A stretch of DNA of 15,037 nt, from positions 1 through 15,037 of the forward strand of contig CAJUII010000077.1 in assembly GCA_910586405.1 (NCBI GenBank). The letters run 5' to 3'. The position numbers were made by a program, and so were the translations under genes. The stretch's first letter is position 1, and every line of letters begins with the position of its first letter. Below the pieces are notes generated by a model. The model worked only from the letters and a program-made list of their open reading frames with translations, did no database searches and had not been told where the DNA came from. Positions 5,880-12,897 of this stretch are shown here, in pieces. Source of the stretch: an uncultured Lachnospiraceae bacterium (lineage in GTDB: Bacteria > Bacillota > Clostridia > Lachnospirales > Lachnospiraceae).

Positions 5880-6854
5880 TCATTTAACGTCATAGCCCAA
5901 TTTTTTTAACAATGCCAAATCGGTTGCAACCGTAATGCCTGCCGTTGTGAGCATATCCCCAGAAATTGCGGCATTTGCGCCGCTCTGAAAGCACCGCTCT
6001 CCCTTGTCCGCCATAAGCCCTCTGCCTCCGGCGAGCCGAATGTCTGCATCGGGTATGAGAAAGCGGTAGATCGCAAGAATGCGCCAGAACACTTCATCGG
6101 TGAGAATCTCATTCTTCTCATAAGGAGTGCCCTTGATGGGATTGAGGAGGTTGACAGGAACGGACTTTACGCCAAGCGCCCGTATGTCCAGCGCCATATC
6201 AATGCGGTCCTCCATCGTCTCTCCCAATCCCATGATTCCGCCAGAGCAGATGCTCAGTCCTGCACTTTTTGCCGCTTTCAGCACAGCAATCTTTTCATCA
6301 TAAGTATGTGTAGTGCATACTTTGGGGAAATATTTCCTCGATACTTCAAGATTACAGTGCACTCTCGACGCGCCTGCCTCCTTGAGCTTGCGAAACTGCC
6401 GTTCCTCCAGCAGCCCAAAGGACACGCAGACTGCTATGTCCACCTGCCGGCGTATCTCGCGAATACTCTCACAGACCGCATCAATCTCCTTGTCACTCAG
6501 ACGCTTTCCCGATGTGACAATCGAATAGCGAAGTACGCCTTGCTCCTTGTTGTGCCTTGCGTCTGCCAGAAGCGCCTCGGTCGTCAGAAGCGGATAAGTC
6601 TCCTGGCAGTCTGTATGGTAATGCGCACTCTGCGCACAATATTTACAGTCCTCAGAACATTTTCCACACTTGCCGTTCACGATTGTACACAGGTCAAACC
6701 GGTTTCCGCACATATGCGCACGGATTTCATTCGCCGCTGCTGACAGTTCCGCCAATGGTGCGTCCACAAGCGCGAGCGCCTCCTCTCTTGTGATCTCCAA
6801 ACCTGCATAAATTTCCTGTTTACATTCTTCAATGATACTGATTCTATGCGCCAT
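5880..6854 (-). CDS. bioB: Biotin synthase BioB (radical SAM), with unusual auxiliary-site cysteines
   Basis: BioB inserts sulfur into dethiobiotin in the last step of biotin synthesis. The 324-residue protein has the usual family length. The radical SAM CxxxCxxC is C66, C70, C73 (CSEDCKYC). Other family marks are CSGGIMGLGET (C203), VPVNLLNPIKGTP and IRLAGGR (R273). By mental alignment to E. coli BioB, auxiliary [2Fe-2S] ligands C128, C188 and R260 match C143, C203 and R273. The C97 position is S111 (RYSIVTSGK, where B. subtilis has RFCIVASGR). New cysteines occur at C167 (VHCNLE, replacing a conserved His) and C180 (KVCTTHTY). It is therefore probably an anaerobe-type BioB with a different sulfur-donor cluster. 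GGAGGG 8 bp before the ATG sets the start. No other biotin gene is in the window, so dethiobiotin may come from elsewhere or be imported. Confidence 0.95.
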   Translation of the reverse strand: MAHRISIIEECKQEIYAGLEITREEALALVDAPLAELSAAANEIRAHMCGNRFDLCTIVNGKCGKCSEDCKYCAQSAHYHTDCQETYPLLTTEALLADARHNKEQGVLRYSIVTSGKRLSDKEIDAVCESIREIRRQVDIAVCVSFGLLEERQFRKLKEAGASRVHCNLEVSRKYFPKVCTTHTYDEKIAVLKAAKSAGLSICSGGIMGLGETMEDRIDMALDIRALGVKSVPVNLLNPIKGTPYEKNEILTDEVFWRILAIYRFLIPDADIRLAGGRGLMADKGERCFQSGANAAISGDMLTTAGITVATDLALLKKLGYDVK

Positions 6855-6871
6855 ATCTTTTGCCCTCCTAA

Positions 6872-6901
6872 TGTCAACTTAATATATATAACAGGTTAAC
6901 A
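6872..6901. promoter_or_regulatory. BirA-like biotin operator in front of bioB
   Basis: TGTCAAC (6872-6878) and GTTAACA (6895-6901) are inverted half-sites with one mismatch and a 16-bp gap. BirA operators are known as TTGTTAAC/GTTAACAA-type halves at about this spacing. The box covers the -10 region of bioB and ends 18 bp before its start codon, as expected for repression by biotin-loaded BirA. Confidence 0.72.
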
Positions 6902-6911
6902 GTTAGGGCAA
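6883..6911 (-). promoter_or_regulatory. Candidate bioB promoter
   Basis: On the minus strand, TTGCCC (6911-6906), 17 bp and TATATA (6888-6883). The -10 falls between the two BirA-like half-sites. A second TTGACA (6921-6916) sits inside the palindrome GAATTGTCAATTC (6912-6924) but has no good -10 at standard spacing. Confidence 0.5.
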
Positions 6912-6955
6912 GAATTGTCAATTCAAAAATCGTTATGAAAATTGTTCTTCTTGCC
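6907..6955. repeat. Inverted TTCTTGCC elements flanking the bioB/WYL divergent promoters
   Basis: GGCAAGAA (6907-6914) and TTCTTGCC (6948-6955) are perfect 8-bp inverted copies 33 bp apart. Each contains the -35 of one divergent promoter (TTGCCC for bioB, TTGCCA for the WYL gene). Similar AATTG tracts precede both copies. This may be a shared regulator site or only the two similar -35 boxes. Confidence 0.5.
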
Positions 6956-6979
6956 AAGGATGCACCATTTTACTATAAT
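6951..6979 (+). promoter_or_regulatory. Promoter of the WYL regulator gene
   Basis: TTGCCA (6951-6956), 17 bp and TATAAT (6974-6979). The start codon is at 7048, giving a leader of about 60 nt that ends with GGAGG (7032-7036). Confidence 0.72.
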
Positions 6980-7047
6980 GTATTTTAATATGATAAATTT
7001 CAAGGCTTCAAAACTTCGATCGCTTCAAACCGGAGGATATACCACTT

Positions 7048-7962
7048 ATGAAAATCGAACGGCTCTATGCCATCACCCTGTATCTGCTCAACCACGGACG
7101 AACCTCTGCGAGCACACTCGCAGCGTATTTCGAGGTGTCACCGCGCACCATTCAGCGGGATATAGATTCCCTGTGTCTGGCAGGCATTCCCGTCATCGCC
7201 ATCGCAGGCGCATCAGGCGGCTATGAACTGTCCGACAGCTTCCAGTTCGACAAAAACTTTGCAACCCCGGAAGATTACGCCTGTCTCCTGACTGCATTGC
7301 ACGGTCTGGTCTCCGCCACCTGTGACCCAAAGGCAAAGCATCTCTTGGAAAAAATAATTCCACTGTCAAAATCAAACGAAACGGGCATGATTCTGGATTT
7401 TTCTATCCTGAGAGAAGGTGAGCAGACCACACTACAGCTTCTGCAAACTGCCATCGCAGAAAAACATGCTGTCCAATTCTCATACACAAACAACAACAAT
7501 GAAACCCGGCTGCACTGTGTAGAGCCGATCGCCGTACTATACAGATGGTATGCGTGGTATCTGCTTGCCTACTCGAAAGCCAAAAAAGACTACCGCACAT
7601 ACAAATTGATCCGAATGCATCAGGTATCGCTCACCAGCCAGCCCTTTGAGCAGGAACATGCTGCGGCAGATGTGATCTTGAAAGAAAATGACCGAAATGA
7701 TTCCCGCCAGTATACACAAATTCTCCTAAAATGCCAAGAATCAGCCAAAATGCGCGTGATGGAATACCTAAAAGGAACAATCTTAGAAACCAATTCCGAC
7801 GGCAGCTTCCTGATGCAGGCAGCAATTGTGGAAAATGAACATCTCTGGCTTGGCACGCTGTTATCACTGGGCGATGCTGTGGAGGTTCTCTCACCGGAGC
7901 ATGTGCGCACACGCCTGTCCACTGCTGCCGAAAAAATTGTCGCGCTGTACAAAAAAATTTAG
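7048..7962 (+). CDS. WYL-domain transcriptional regulator (YafY/YobV-like)
   Basis: The 304-residue protein begins with a winged helix-turn-helix of HTH_11 type (residues about 1-60, with SPRTIQRDIDSLCLAGIPV and the wing GASGGYEL). A central linker leads to a WYL domain at about 130-200, where the name motif is visible as W170-Y171-L172 in YAWYLLAYS, followed by a basic YRTYKLIRM. The C-terminal WCX-like part runs to about residue 304. Such proteins bind DNA as dimers and sense ligands through the WYL pocket; the ligand here is unknown. GGAGG lies 11 bp before the ATG, slightly far. It is divergent from bioB and followed by a GNAT gene whose leader holds an inverted repeat, so it may regulate either neighbour or itself. 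Confidence 0.92.
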   Translation: MKIERLYAITLYLLNHGRTSASTLAAYFEVSPRTIQRDIDSLCLAGIPVIAIAGASGGYELSDSFQFDKNFATPEDYACLLTALHGLVSATCDPKAKHLLEKIIPLSKSNETGMILDFSILREGEQTTLQLLQTAIAEKHAVQFSYTNNNNETRLHCVEPIAVLYRWYAWYLLAYSKAKKDYRTYKLIRMHQVSLTSQPFEQEHAAADVILKENDRNDSRQYTQILLKCQESAKMRVMEYLKGTILETNSDGSFLMQAAIVENEHLWLGTLLSLGDAVEVLSPEHVRTRLSTAAEKIVALYKKI

Positions 7963-7964
7963 CG

Positions 7965-7994
7965 TTGAGAGAATACTTTCACTTTTTCTACAAT
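7965..7994 (+). promoter_or_regulatory. Candidate promoter of the GNAT gene
   Basis: TTGAGA (7965-7970), 18 bp and TACAAT (7989-7994), starting 3 bp after the WYL stop codon. Transcription would start near 8001, directly at the edge of the inverted repeat at 8003-8028, which is a classic place for a repressor operator. Confidence 0.5.
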
Positions 7995-8002
7995 TCCTGT
8001 AT

Positions 8003-8028
8003 ATATACGACATACTGCTGTCGTATAT
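8003..8028. promoter_or_regulatory. Perfect 10-bp inverted repeat, probable operator
   Basis: ATATACGACA, loop TACTGC, TGTCGTATAT. The arms match perfectly. No T-run follows, so it is not a terminator for the WYL gene. Its place at the predicted transcription start of the GNAT gene suggests a dimeric repressor site, possibly for the adjacent WYL regulator. It could also fold as a 5' mRNA hairpin. Confidence 0.6.
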
Positions 8029-8044
8029 GCCGTGCTATCCTAAA

Positions 8045-8079
8045 AATAGATCGAAATTCTAAGAATAGATCAAAATTCT
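8045..8079 (+). repeat. Tandem direct repeat in the GNAT leader, 19-bp period
   Basis: AATAGATCGAAATTCT (8045-8060) and AATAGATCAAAATTCT (8064-8079) differ at one of 16 positions and are 19 bp apart, between the inverted repeat and the GGAGG (8087-8091). A duplication or a second regulator site would both explain it. Confidence 0.65.
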
Positions 8080-8100
8080 TTAAGTTGGAGGTATCAAACA

Positions 8101-8670
8101 ATGATAAGCCCTTATGAAAAATGTCCCGTATTTGAAAATGATAACTATTGTCTGAGACTGATTGAGGCATCTGACGCGCAAGATCTGTTTCTGGTGTATT
8201 CCGACGAGAAGGCAGTGCCGTATTTCAACAGTGACAACTGCAACGGCGATACATTTCACTATACACTGCCAGAGCACATGCAGGGCGCGATCGCGGCGTG
8301 GCAGCAGGAATACAAAAATCACGGCTTTGTGCGCTGGACAATCCTCGACAAAAAGACACAACACGCAGCGGGCACAATCGAACTGTTTCGCCGCAAGGCC
8401 GACGATTATTTCAACAATTGCGCCATTCTGCGGCTGGATTTGCGCAGCGATTATGAGCGGGCGTCCGTCATCTATGAGCTTCTGTCGCTCATCGTGCCGC
8501 AGACCTGTGAACTGTTTGCATGTCAGATGATCGCCACCAAGGTAAAACCATTTGCAGCAGCGCGCAGGGCCGCCGTTGAAAAATTAGGCTTTGCCGCCTC
8601 AACGGAAATCCTAGTCGGCGGTCACGACCAGAAGCGCTACACGGATTATTACGTTCTACACAAACTTTAA
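8101..8670 (+). CDS. GNAT-family N-acetyltransferase, RimJ/RimL-like
   Basis: This 189-residue protein should transfer acetyl from acetyl-CoA to an amine. Its layout fits the Acetyltransf_3/RimL branch: NYCLRLIEASDAQDLFLVYSD (about 15-35) at the start, RWTILDKKTQHAAGTIELF (about 78-96) as the central strands, LRLDLRSDYERASVIYELL (about 110-128) as the CoA-binding region, and a terminal AVEKLGFA (about 157-164) typical of GNATs. The usual Q/RxxGxG/A pyrophosphate loop is degenerate here (RSDYERA), so CoA binding may be altered. The substrate cannot be read from the sequence. GGAGG 9 bp before the ATG sets the start. It ends 21 bp from convergent ptsI; I see no clear terminator in that gap. Confidence 0.85.
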   Translation: MISPYEKCPVFENDNYCLRLIEASDAQDLFLVYSDEKAVPYFNSDNCNGDTFHYTLPEHMQGAIAAWQQEYKNHGFVRWTILDKKTQHAAGTIELFRRKADDYFNNCAILRLDLRSDYERASVIYELLSLIVPQTCELFACQMIATKVKPFAAARRAAVEKLGFAASTEILVGGHDQKRYTDYYVLHKL

Positions 8671-8691
8671 AATCCACTATATCAAATATAT

Positions 8692-10326
8692 TTATATCAA
8701 TCGTATTTTTTCCCGCAGCTTTAAGACCATGGACGGCGTCACAGACAATTCATCCACGCCCATATTGACAAAAGTTTCTGTGAGCGCCAGATCTGCGCCC
8801 AGCTCACCGCAGATGCCAACCCACTTTCCACGCTTGTGCGCATTGTCCACAACCATCTGAATCATGCGCAGCACCGCCTTGTGATGCGGAGGATAAAACG
8901 CCTCCAAGCGTGGATTCTGCCGGTCGATGGCAAGGGTATACTGTGTCAGATCATTGGTGCCGATGCTGAAAAAGTCCACCTGTTCTGCAAGCTCATCACT
9001 GAGCATCACCGCCGCCGGCGTCTCAATCATAATCCCCTGCGCTGGCACGCGGTATGGAATTTGCGCCTGTTTTAATTCTTCTTCCACTTCTTTTACCACT
9101 GCATAAATCTGCGCAACCTCCTCGCAGGAAATGATCATCGGATACAAAATAGCAAGATTTCCATAGACTGCCGCCCTCAAAAGCGCGCGCAGCTGTGGTT
9201 TGAAGATTTCCGGCTGTCTGAGACAGATGCGGATTGCCCGACAGCCCATCGCCGGATTCTCCTCTCTGCCAAGCTGAAAGTAATCTGCCTGCTTGTCTGC
9301 CCCGATATCAAGGGTTCTGACTACCACCCTCTTTTGTCCCATCATCTGCACGACCTGTCTGTATGCCCGAAACTGCTCCTCCTCCGAAGGAAAATCACTG
9401 CGCCCCAGATATAAAAATTCACTGCGGAACAGCCCAATCCCCTCCGCATCATTCTCCAGCACATATGCCACATCGCTGATACCGCTGATATTTGCATAAA
9501 TGCGGATTGTCCTGCCGTCGCTGGTCATAGTTTTCTTTCCCTTTAGCTCCTGTAACAGCCGAAGCTTTTCCTGTTCACGCCTGATTTTTTCTTCCACCTC
9601 GCCGCGCTGCAATGCGGTCGGCTCAAAAATTACCTCGCCCGCCGCCCCGTCCACGATCGCTGTCATGCCCGAATGAATCGCATCAAAATCCAGCGGCACA
9701 CCGATCAGCGCGGGAATCCCCATCATGCGCGCAAGAATCGCCGTATGGGAATTAGTGGCGCCCTGCTCTGTGACAATCGCCAGTATCTTCTCTTTATCCA
9801 ACTGGACAGTCTCGCTTGGGCTCAATTCCTTTGCCACAATGACAGACGGTTCTGTCATACAAAACTCCTTATTCCCCTGCCCTGACAGATTCCGCACCAA
9901 ACGCGCTGAAATATCCCTGACATCTGCTGCGCGCGCCTGCATGTATGCATCCTCCATCTCGGTAAATATTTCCTCGAAATTGTCTCCTGTGACCGCCACC
10001 GCATACTCCGCACTGACCAGTTCAGTCCGTATCATATGATCAATCGCATTCAGAAAATCCTTGTCCTCAAGCATCATTTGATGCACTTCAAAAATCGCCG
10101 CGCTCGACTCCCCCAGCTTTTTTACCGCCTGATGATAAATCGCTGCAAGCTGCTGCTTTGAGACATCAACCGCCATGCGGACACGCTCGATTTCACGCGC
10201 CGGGTCTGCTATTTTTCTCCTCCTGATCTGATCCTTGTCGTTTCTTAGAACCATCACTTTGCCTATCGTGATGCCATGGTATACGGTCTTGCCCGAAAGC
10301 CTTATTCCTGAAAATGTGCCTTCCAT
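8692..10326 (-). CDS. ptsI: PTS enzyme I (phosphoenolpyruvate-protein phosphotransferase)
   Basis: Enzyme I takes phosphate from PEP and passes it to HPr, feeding all PTS sugar transporters. The 544-residue cytoplasmic protein is slightly shorter than the usual 570-575. It has the phospho-histidine domain with H194 in GATNSHTAILAR, then the PEP-binding barrel with GLFRSEFLYLGR, VVRTLDIGADKQ, NPAMGCRAIR, IGTNDLTQYTLAIDR and the catalytic Cys506 in GICGELGAD. All expected motifs are present. GGGAG lies about 8 bp before the ATG. It lies 11 bp after fruK, so both are surely co-transcribed. HPr and a fructose permease are not in the window. The gene could be the sole enzyme I or a fructose-dedicated copy. 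Confidence 0.96.
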   Translation of the reverse strand: MEGTFSGIRLSGKTVYHGITIGKVMVLRNDKDQIRRRKIADPAREIERVRMAVDVSKQQLAAIYHQAVKKLGESSAAIFEVHQMMLEDKDFLNAIDHMIRTELVSAEYAVAVTGDNFEEIFTEMEDAYMQARAADVRDISARLVRNLSGQGNKEFCMTEPSVIVAKELSPSETVQLDKEKILAIVTEQGATNSHTAILARMMGIPALIGVPLDFDAIHSGMTAIVDGAAGEVIFEPTALQRGEVEEKIRREQEKLRLLQELKGKKTMTSDGRTIRIYANISGISDVAYVLENDAEGIGLFRSEFLYLGRSDFPSEEEQFRAYRQVVQMMGQKRVVVRTLDIGADKQADYFQLGREENPAMGCRAIRICLRQPEIFKPQLRALLRAAVYGNLAILYPMIISCEEVAQIYAVVKEVEEELKQAQIPYRVPAQGIMIETPAAVMLSDELAEQVDFFSIGTNDLTQYTLAIDRQNPRLEAFYPPHHKAVLRMIQMVVDNAHKRGKWVGICGELGADLALTETFVNMGVDELSVTPSMVLKLREKIRLI

Positions 10327-10337
10327 CTCATATCTCC

Positions 10338-11240
10338 CTACAGGCTTGCATACACCTGTTCAATCTCCGTTCCTGTCGCTAACAGCGCAGAAAAAGCACT
10401 TGCACTGCCCGCGGCAACTCCCATGCGGAACGCATGTTCATAATCCTTTTTCTCCAGCCAGCCTGCGAGAAATCCAGCAACCATAGAATCGCCTGCCCCC
10501 ACTGCATTGACAAGCTTTCCACGGGGTGCTGCAAGCATATGCACCGTCCCTGTCTCATCAACGAGAACCGCCCCCTGTCCTGCCAAGGAAACCAATACAT
10601 TTCCCGCCCCCTTTTCTTGCAGTTTTTTTGCATACGCAACGACGGCTTCCCTTGTATCTAGCGTCACATGAAAGAGTTCTCCCAGCTCATGATTGTTTGG
10701 CTTAATCAGAAACGGCTTATATTGCAGCGCATTCAGCAGCAGCTCTTTCGTCGCGTCCACGACAAAGAGAATCCCTTTATTCTGTAAGCGCATCAAAATC
10801 TCACTGTAGATGGCAGCGGGCAGGCTTTTGGGAATACTGCCTGCAAGGACAAGCAGATCTCCCGCCTTTAACTGCTTTAGTTTCTCATGCAATGCCTCCA
10901 CATAGTTGGATTCGATTGCTGGTCCCATACCATTGATCTCCGTACCATCGTAGTCCTTCAGTTTGACATTGATGCGTGAACAGCCGCTATTGATATGAAT
11001 AAAGTCCGTGCGCAGCCCCATATTCTGTACTTCGCGTGCTATCTGTTCTCCTGTAAAGCCCGCTGTAAAACCCAGTGCTGTGCTCTCAAATCCCAGATTT
11101 CTCAAAACAATCGAGACGTTGATTCCCTTGCCGCCGGGAAGCATCTGCTCACTTGTGGTACGGTTGGTCCTGCCCAGCTCAAAGCCGTCCAGAGACACAG
11201 TATAATCCAGAGACGGGTTTAATGTAACGGTATAAATCAT
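10338..11240 (-). CDS. fruK: 1-phosphofructokinase (PfkB family)
   Basis: FruK turns fructose-1-phosphate, the product of fructose PTS uptake, into fructose-1,6-bisphosphate using ATP. The 300-residue protein fits the family. Key motifs are TLNPSLDYTV at the start, the substrate-side PGGKGINVS (about 35-43), KPNNHELGEL, and the ATP/catalytic VGAGDSMVAGF with D251 as the catalytic base. The start ATG 11240 has GGAGG 9 bp upstream; a longer reading to 11273 lacks a ribosome site and would overlap the preceding gene. Tagatose-6-phosphate kinase (LacC) is a close relative and cannot be fully excluded, but the pairing with ptsI points to fructose. The usual partners fruR and fruA are absent; an unrelated ATPase gene lies 16 bp upstream. 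Confidence 0.92.
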   Translation of the reverse strand: MIYTVTLNPSLDYTVSLDGFELGRTNRTTSEQMLPGGKGINVSIVLRNLGFESTALGFTAGFTGEQIAREVQNMGLRTDFIHINSGCSRINVKLKDYDGTEINGMGPAIESNYVEALHEKLKQLKAGDLLVLAGSIPKSLPAAIYSEILMRLQNKGILFVVDATKELLLNALQYKPFLIKPNNHELGELFHVTLDTREAVVAYAKKLQEKGAGNVLVSLAGQGAVLVDETGTVHMLAAPRGKLVNAVGAGDSMVAGFLAGWLEKKDYEHAFRMGVAAGSASAFSALLATGTEIEQVYASL

Positions 11241-11256
11241 GGTGGTGTTCCTCCTT

Positions 11257-12822
11257 TCAGACAACAGCCTCAATAATAATCTTATTCCCTATCATTTTTT
11301 CCCACACGCCAGTTTTTTTATTTTTATTAAAATTAAAGCTAAGCAGATATCCTACATCTTTTCCATATGCCTCCAAGTACTCAGCCAACTGCTGTTCTCC
11401 CTGCCGATTATATTCCTGTCCACGCCAGATTTTCATCTCAATGATGTATTGCTGTCCATGATAATCAACAACTACATCTGTGCGCCTGTCATCTCTCGTC
11501 TGTGCCTCAATATAATAATTTCCCGTACCGTTAATAATCGGACGCAAATATAATAAAAAATGCTTTCTTCCATACTCTTCTTTGAAGCGTACACTGCTGT
11601 TTCCATATAATTCATCAAAATGTACCACAAACTTTTCCAAGATTAGCCGCATATTCAACATTCCATTAAGAACAAATTGATTTCGATCAGAGACAGACAT
11701 CTGATACAGATCACATTGCTTGATTTCATCTGATGTGAGATAATAATTGTACAGTCTAACCTCAAAGATTCTATTGGCAATCATGACAAAACCATGCTCA
11801 TTTTTAATAAACCCAAACCTGCTTGCGAGAGATACCATGGAATCATCCATGTTATAGGATATTTTTCTTCCATGAAATAATATCAGCTCAATCATTTGAT
11901 GAAGCTTCTCATAAGTGTCAAGTTTATTAATCAGCGATTCAAACAAGGTGTTCTGCTCAACTGCAAGCCTTCTCTCAGCCTCCAAAAAGCCTTCTCTCGT
12001 CCATTGCAGCGCTGCTTCGTCTATAATCTGACACAATCTTGACACCAGATAGGGATATCCACTGGTATAGTTATACAACAACCCCGACATTTCATCTATG
12101 TCCATCTCTGTATGATACTCCTGTTCATACTCTGCAAGCATATTCGCAATCTCTTCTTTAGAAAACGCCATGCAAATTTCATATTGTGCAGCAATATTCC
12201 ACGGACTGTTTGTATTATGTTCCTCATCTGGTCTTATCTTTCGTTTAAAATTTCTGACATCATATACCCCTGCAAGTATGACAGACTGAAATGTCGGCTC
12301 ATTGTCCCTGTTTAGATAATATCCTCTAAGCTGCGCCAGAAAATCCAAAAAGACTTGATTGTTGCTGGCATGATCTGCCTCATCAATCATCAGAACAACC
12401 GGCTTATCAGAAATAATACAGAGCTCGGAAAGCTTCAAAAACAGATCCAGCAGCAGATACAGTTCACTCTGGTTTGCCTCCTGTAGTAACTCCTCCAAAA
12501 CCTTCTGTACTGCTGGTGAAACTGGCTGGCACATCCGCATTTTTTTCACAAATAATTTTGCAAAAGACTTGGAAAAAAGTACTTCATCCTCAAAGCTCTT
12601 ATTTCCCAGCATCTGAAAGTCAAGACTGACTACATAATATTCTGCTTGCAGTTCTTTCTCCAATGCTTTCAATATCGTTGTCTTGCCATACTGCCTCGCG
12701 CGGCTGAACACAAAATACATTTCAGCATCGACAAGCTCCTTAAACTGACCAAGCCGCTTCTCAAGGCTGACCATATAATGCCTGTCTGGAAAACATGCCC
12801 CTGTTGTATTGAACTTTTTCAT
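11257..12822 (-). CDS. AAA-like ATPase with C-terminal PD-(D/E)xK nuclease-like domain
   Basis: This 521-residue protein belongs to the widespread AAA_35/STAND-like group in gut anaerobes. Near the start it has a P-loop of the ARQxGKT kind (RARQYGKTTIL, K47), not a standard GxxxxGKT, and Walker B VVLMIDEAD (D147, E148). A helical middle part follows. The end has a PD-(D/E)xK-like core: D449 (TDVVVDY), E462-x-K464 (IIEMKIW) and a Gln-rich helix (GEQQLAEYL). These residues are compatible with DNA cleavage. Function is unknown; defence or mobile-element roles have been proposed for relatives. The start ATG 12822 has GGAGGAGGG 5 bp upstream; the longer reading from 12858 is not needed. It is visibly AT-rich (a 60-bp spot count gave about 35% GC, against about 62% within ptsI), suggesting acquisition between the MATE and fruK genes. 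Confidence 0.85.
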   Translation of the reverse strand: MKKFNTTGACFPDRHYMVSLEKRLGQFKELVDAEMYFVFSRARQYGKTTILKALEKELQAEYYVVSLDFQMLGNKSFEDEVLFSKSFAKLFVKKMRMCQPVSPAVQKVLEELLQEANQSELYLLLDLFLKLSELCIISDKPVVLMIDEADHASNNQVFLDFLAQLRGYYLNRDNEPTFQSVILAGVYDVRNFKRKIRPDEEHNTNSPWNIAAQYEICMAFSKEEIANMLAEYEQEYHTEMDIDEMSGLLYNYTSGYPYLVSRLCQIIDEAALQWTREGFLEAERRLAVEQNTLFESLINKLDTYEKLHQMIELILFHGRKISYNMDDSMVSLASRFGFIKNEHGFVMIANRIFEVRLYNYYLTSDEIKQCDLYQMSVSDRNQFVLNGMLNMRLILEKFVVHFDELYGNSSVRFKEEYGRKHFLLYLRPIINGTGNYYIEAQTRDDRRTDVVVDYHGQQYIIEMKIWRGQEYNRQGEQQLAEYLEAYGKDVGYLLSFNFNKNKKTGVWEKMIGNKIIIEAVV

Positions 12823-12897
12823 ATACGCCCTCCTCCTGCGGCAGCAGCCTCCTGTCAATCCTCTATGCCGCTGATGTTAGCTTTGTCTAACCAAAAC

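Noticed and set aside
6306..6743. A 145-residue plus-strand open frame inside bioB.
   Set aside because: It mirrors the cysteine-rich bioB coding strand and lacks family motifs and a ribosome site.
11239..11553. A 104-residue plus-strand hydrophobic open frame overlapping the fruK start and the ATPase end.
   Set aside because: It is antisense to two well-supported genes; its hydrophobic character reflects the AT-rich complement.
11257..12822. The AAA/PD-(D/E)xK gene as a defence system of its own.
   Set aside because: No partner gene of a known defence system is adjacent, and this family is common in many copies without proven defence function.
12832..12854. Two CAGGAGG copies (minus strand) 16 bp apart before the ATPase gene, considered as a regulatory repeat or a second start.
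   Set aside because: The nearer copy is simply the ribosome site; the far one has no start codon at useful spacing and is probably chance or slippage.
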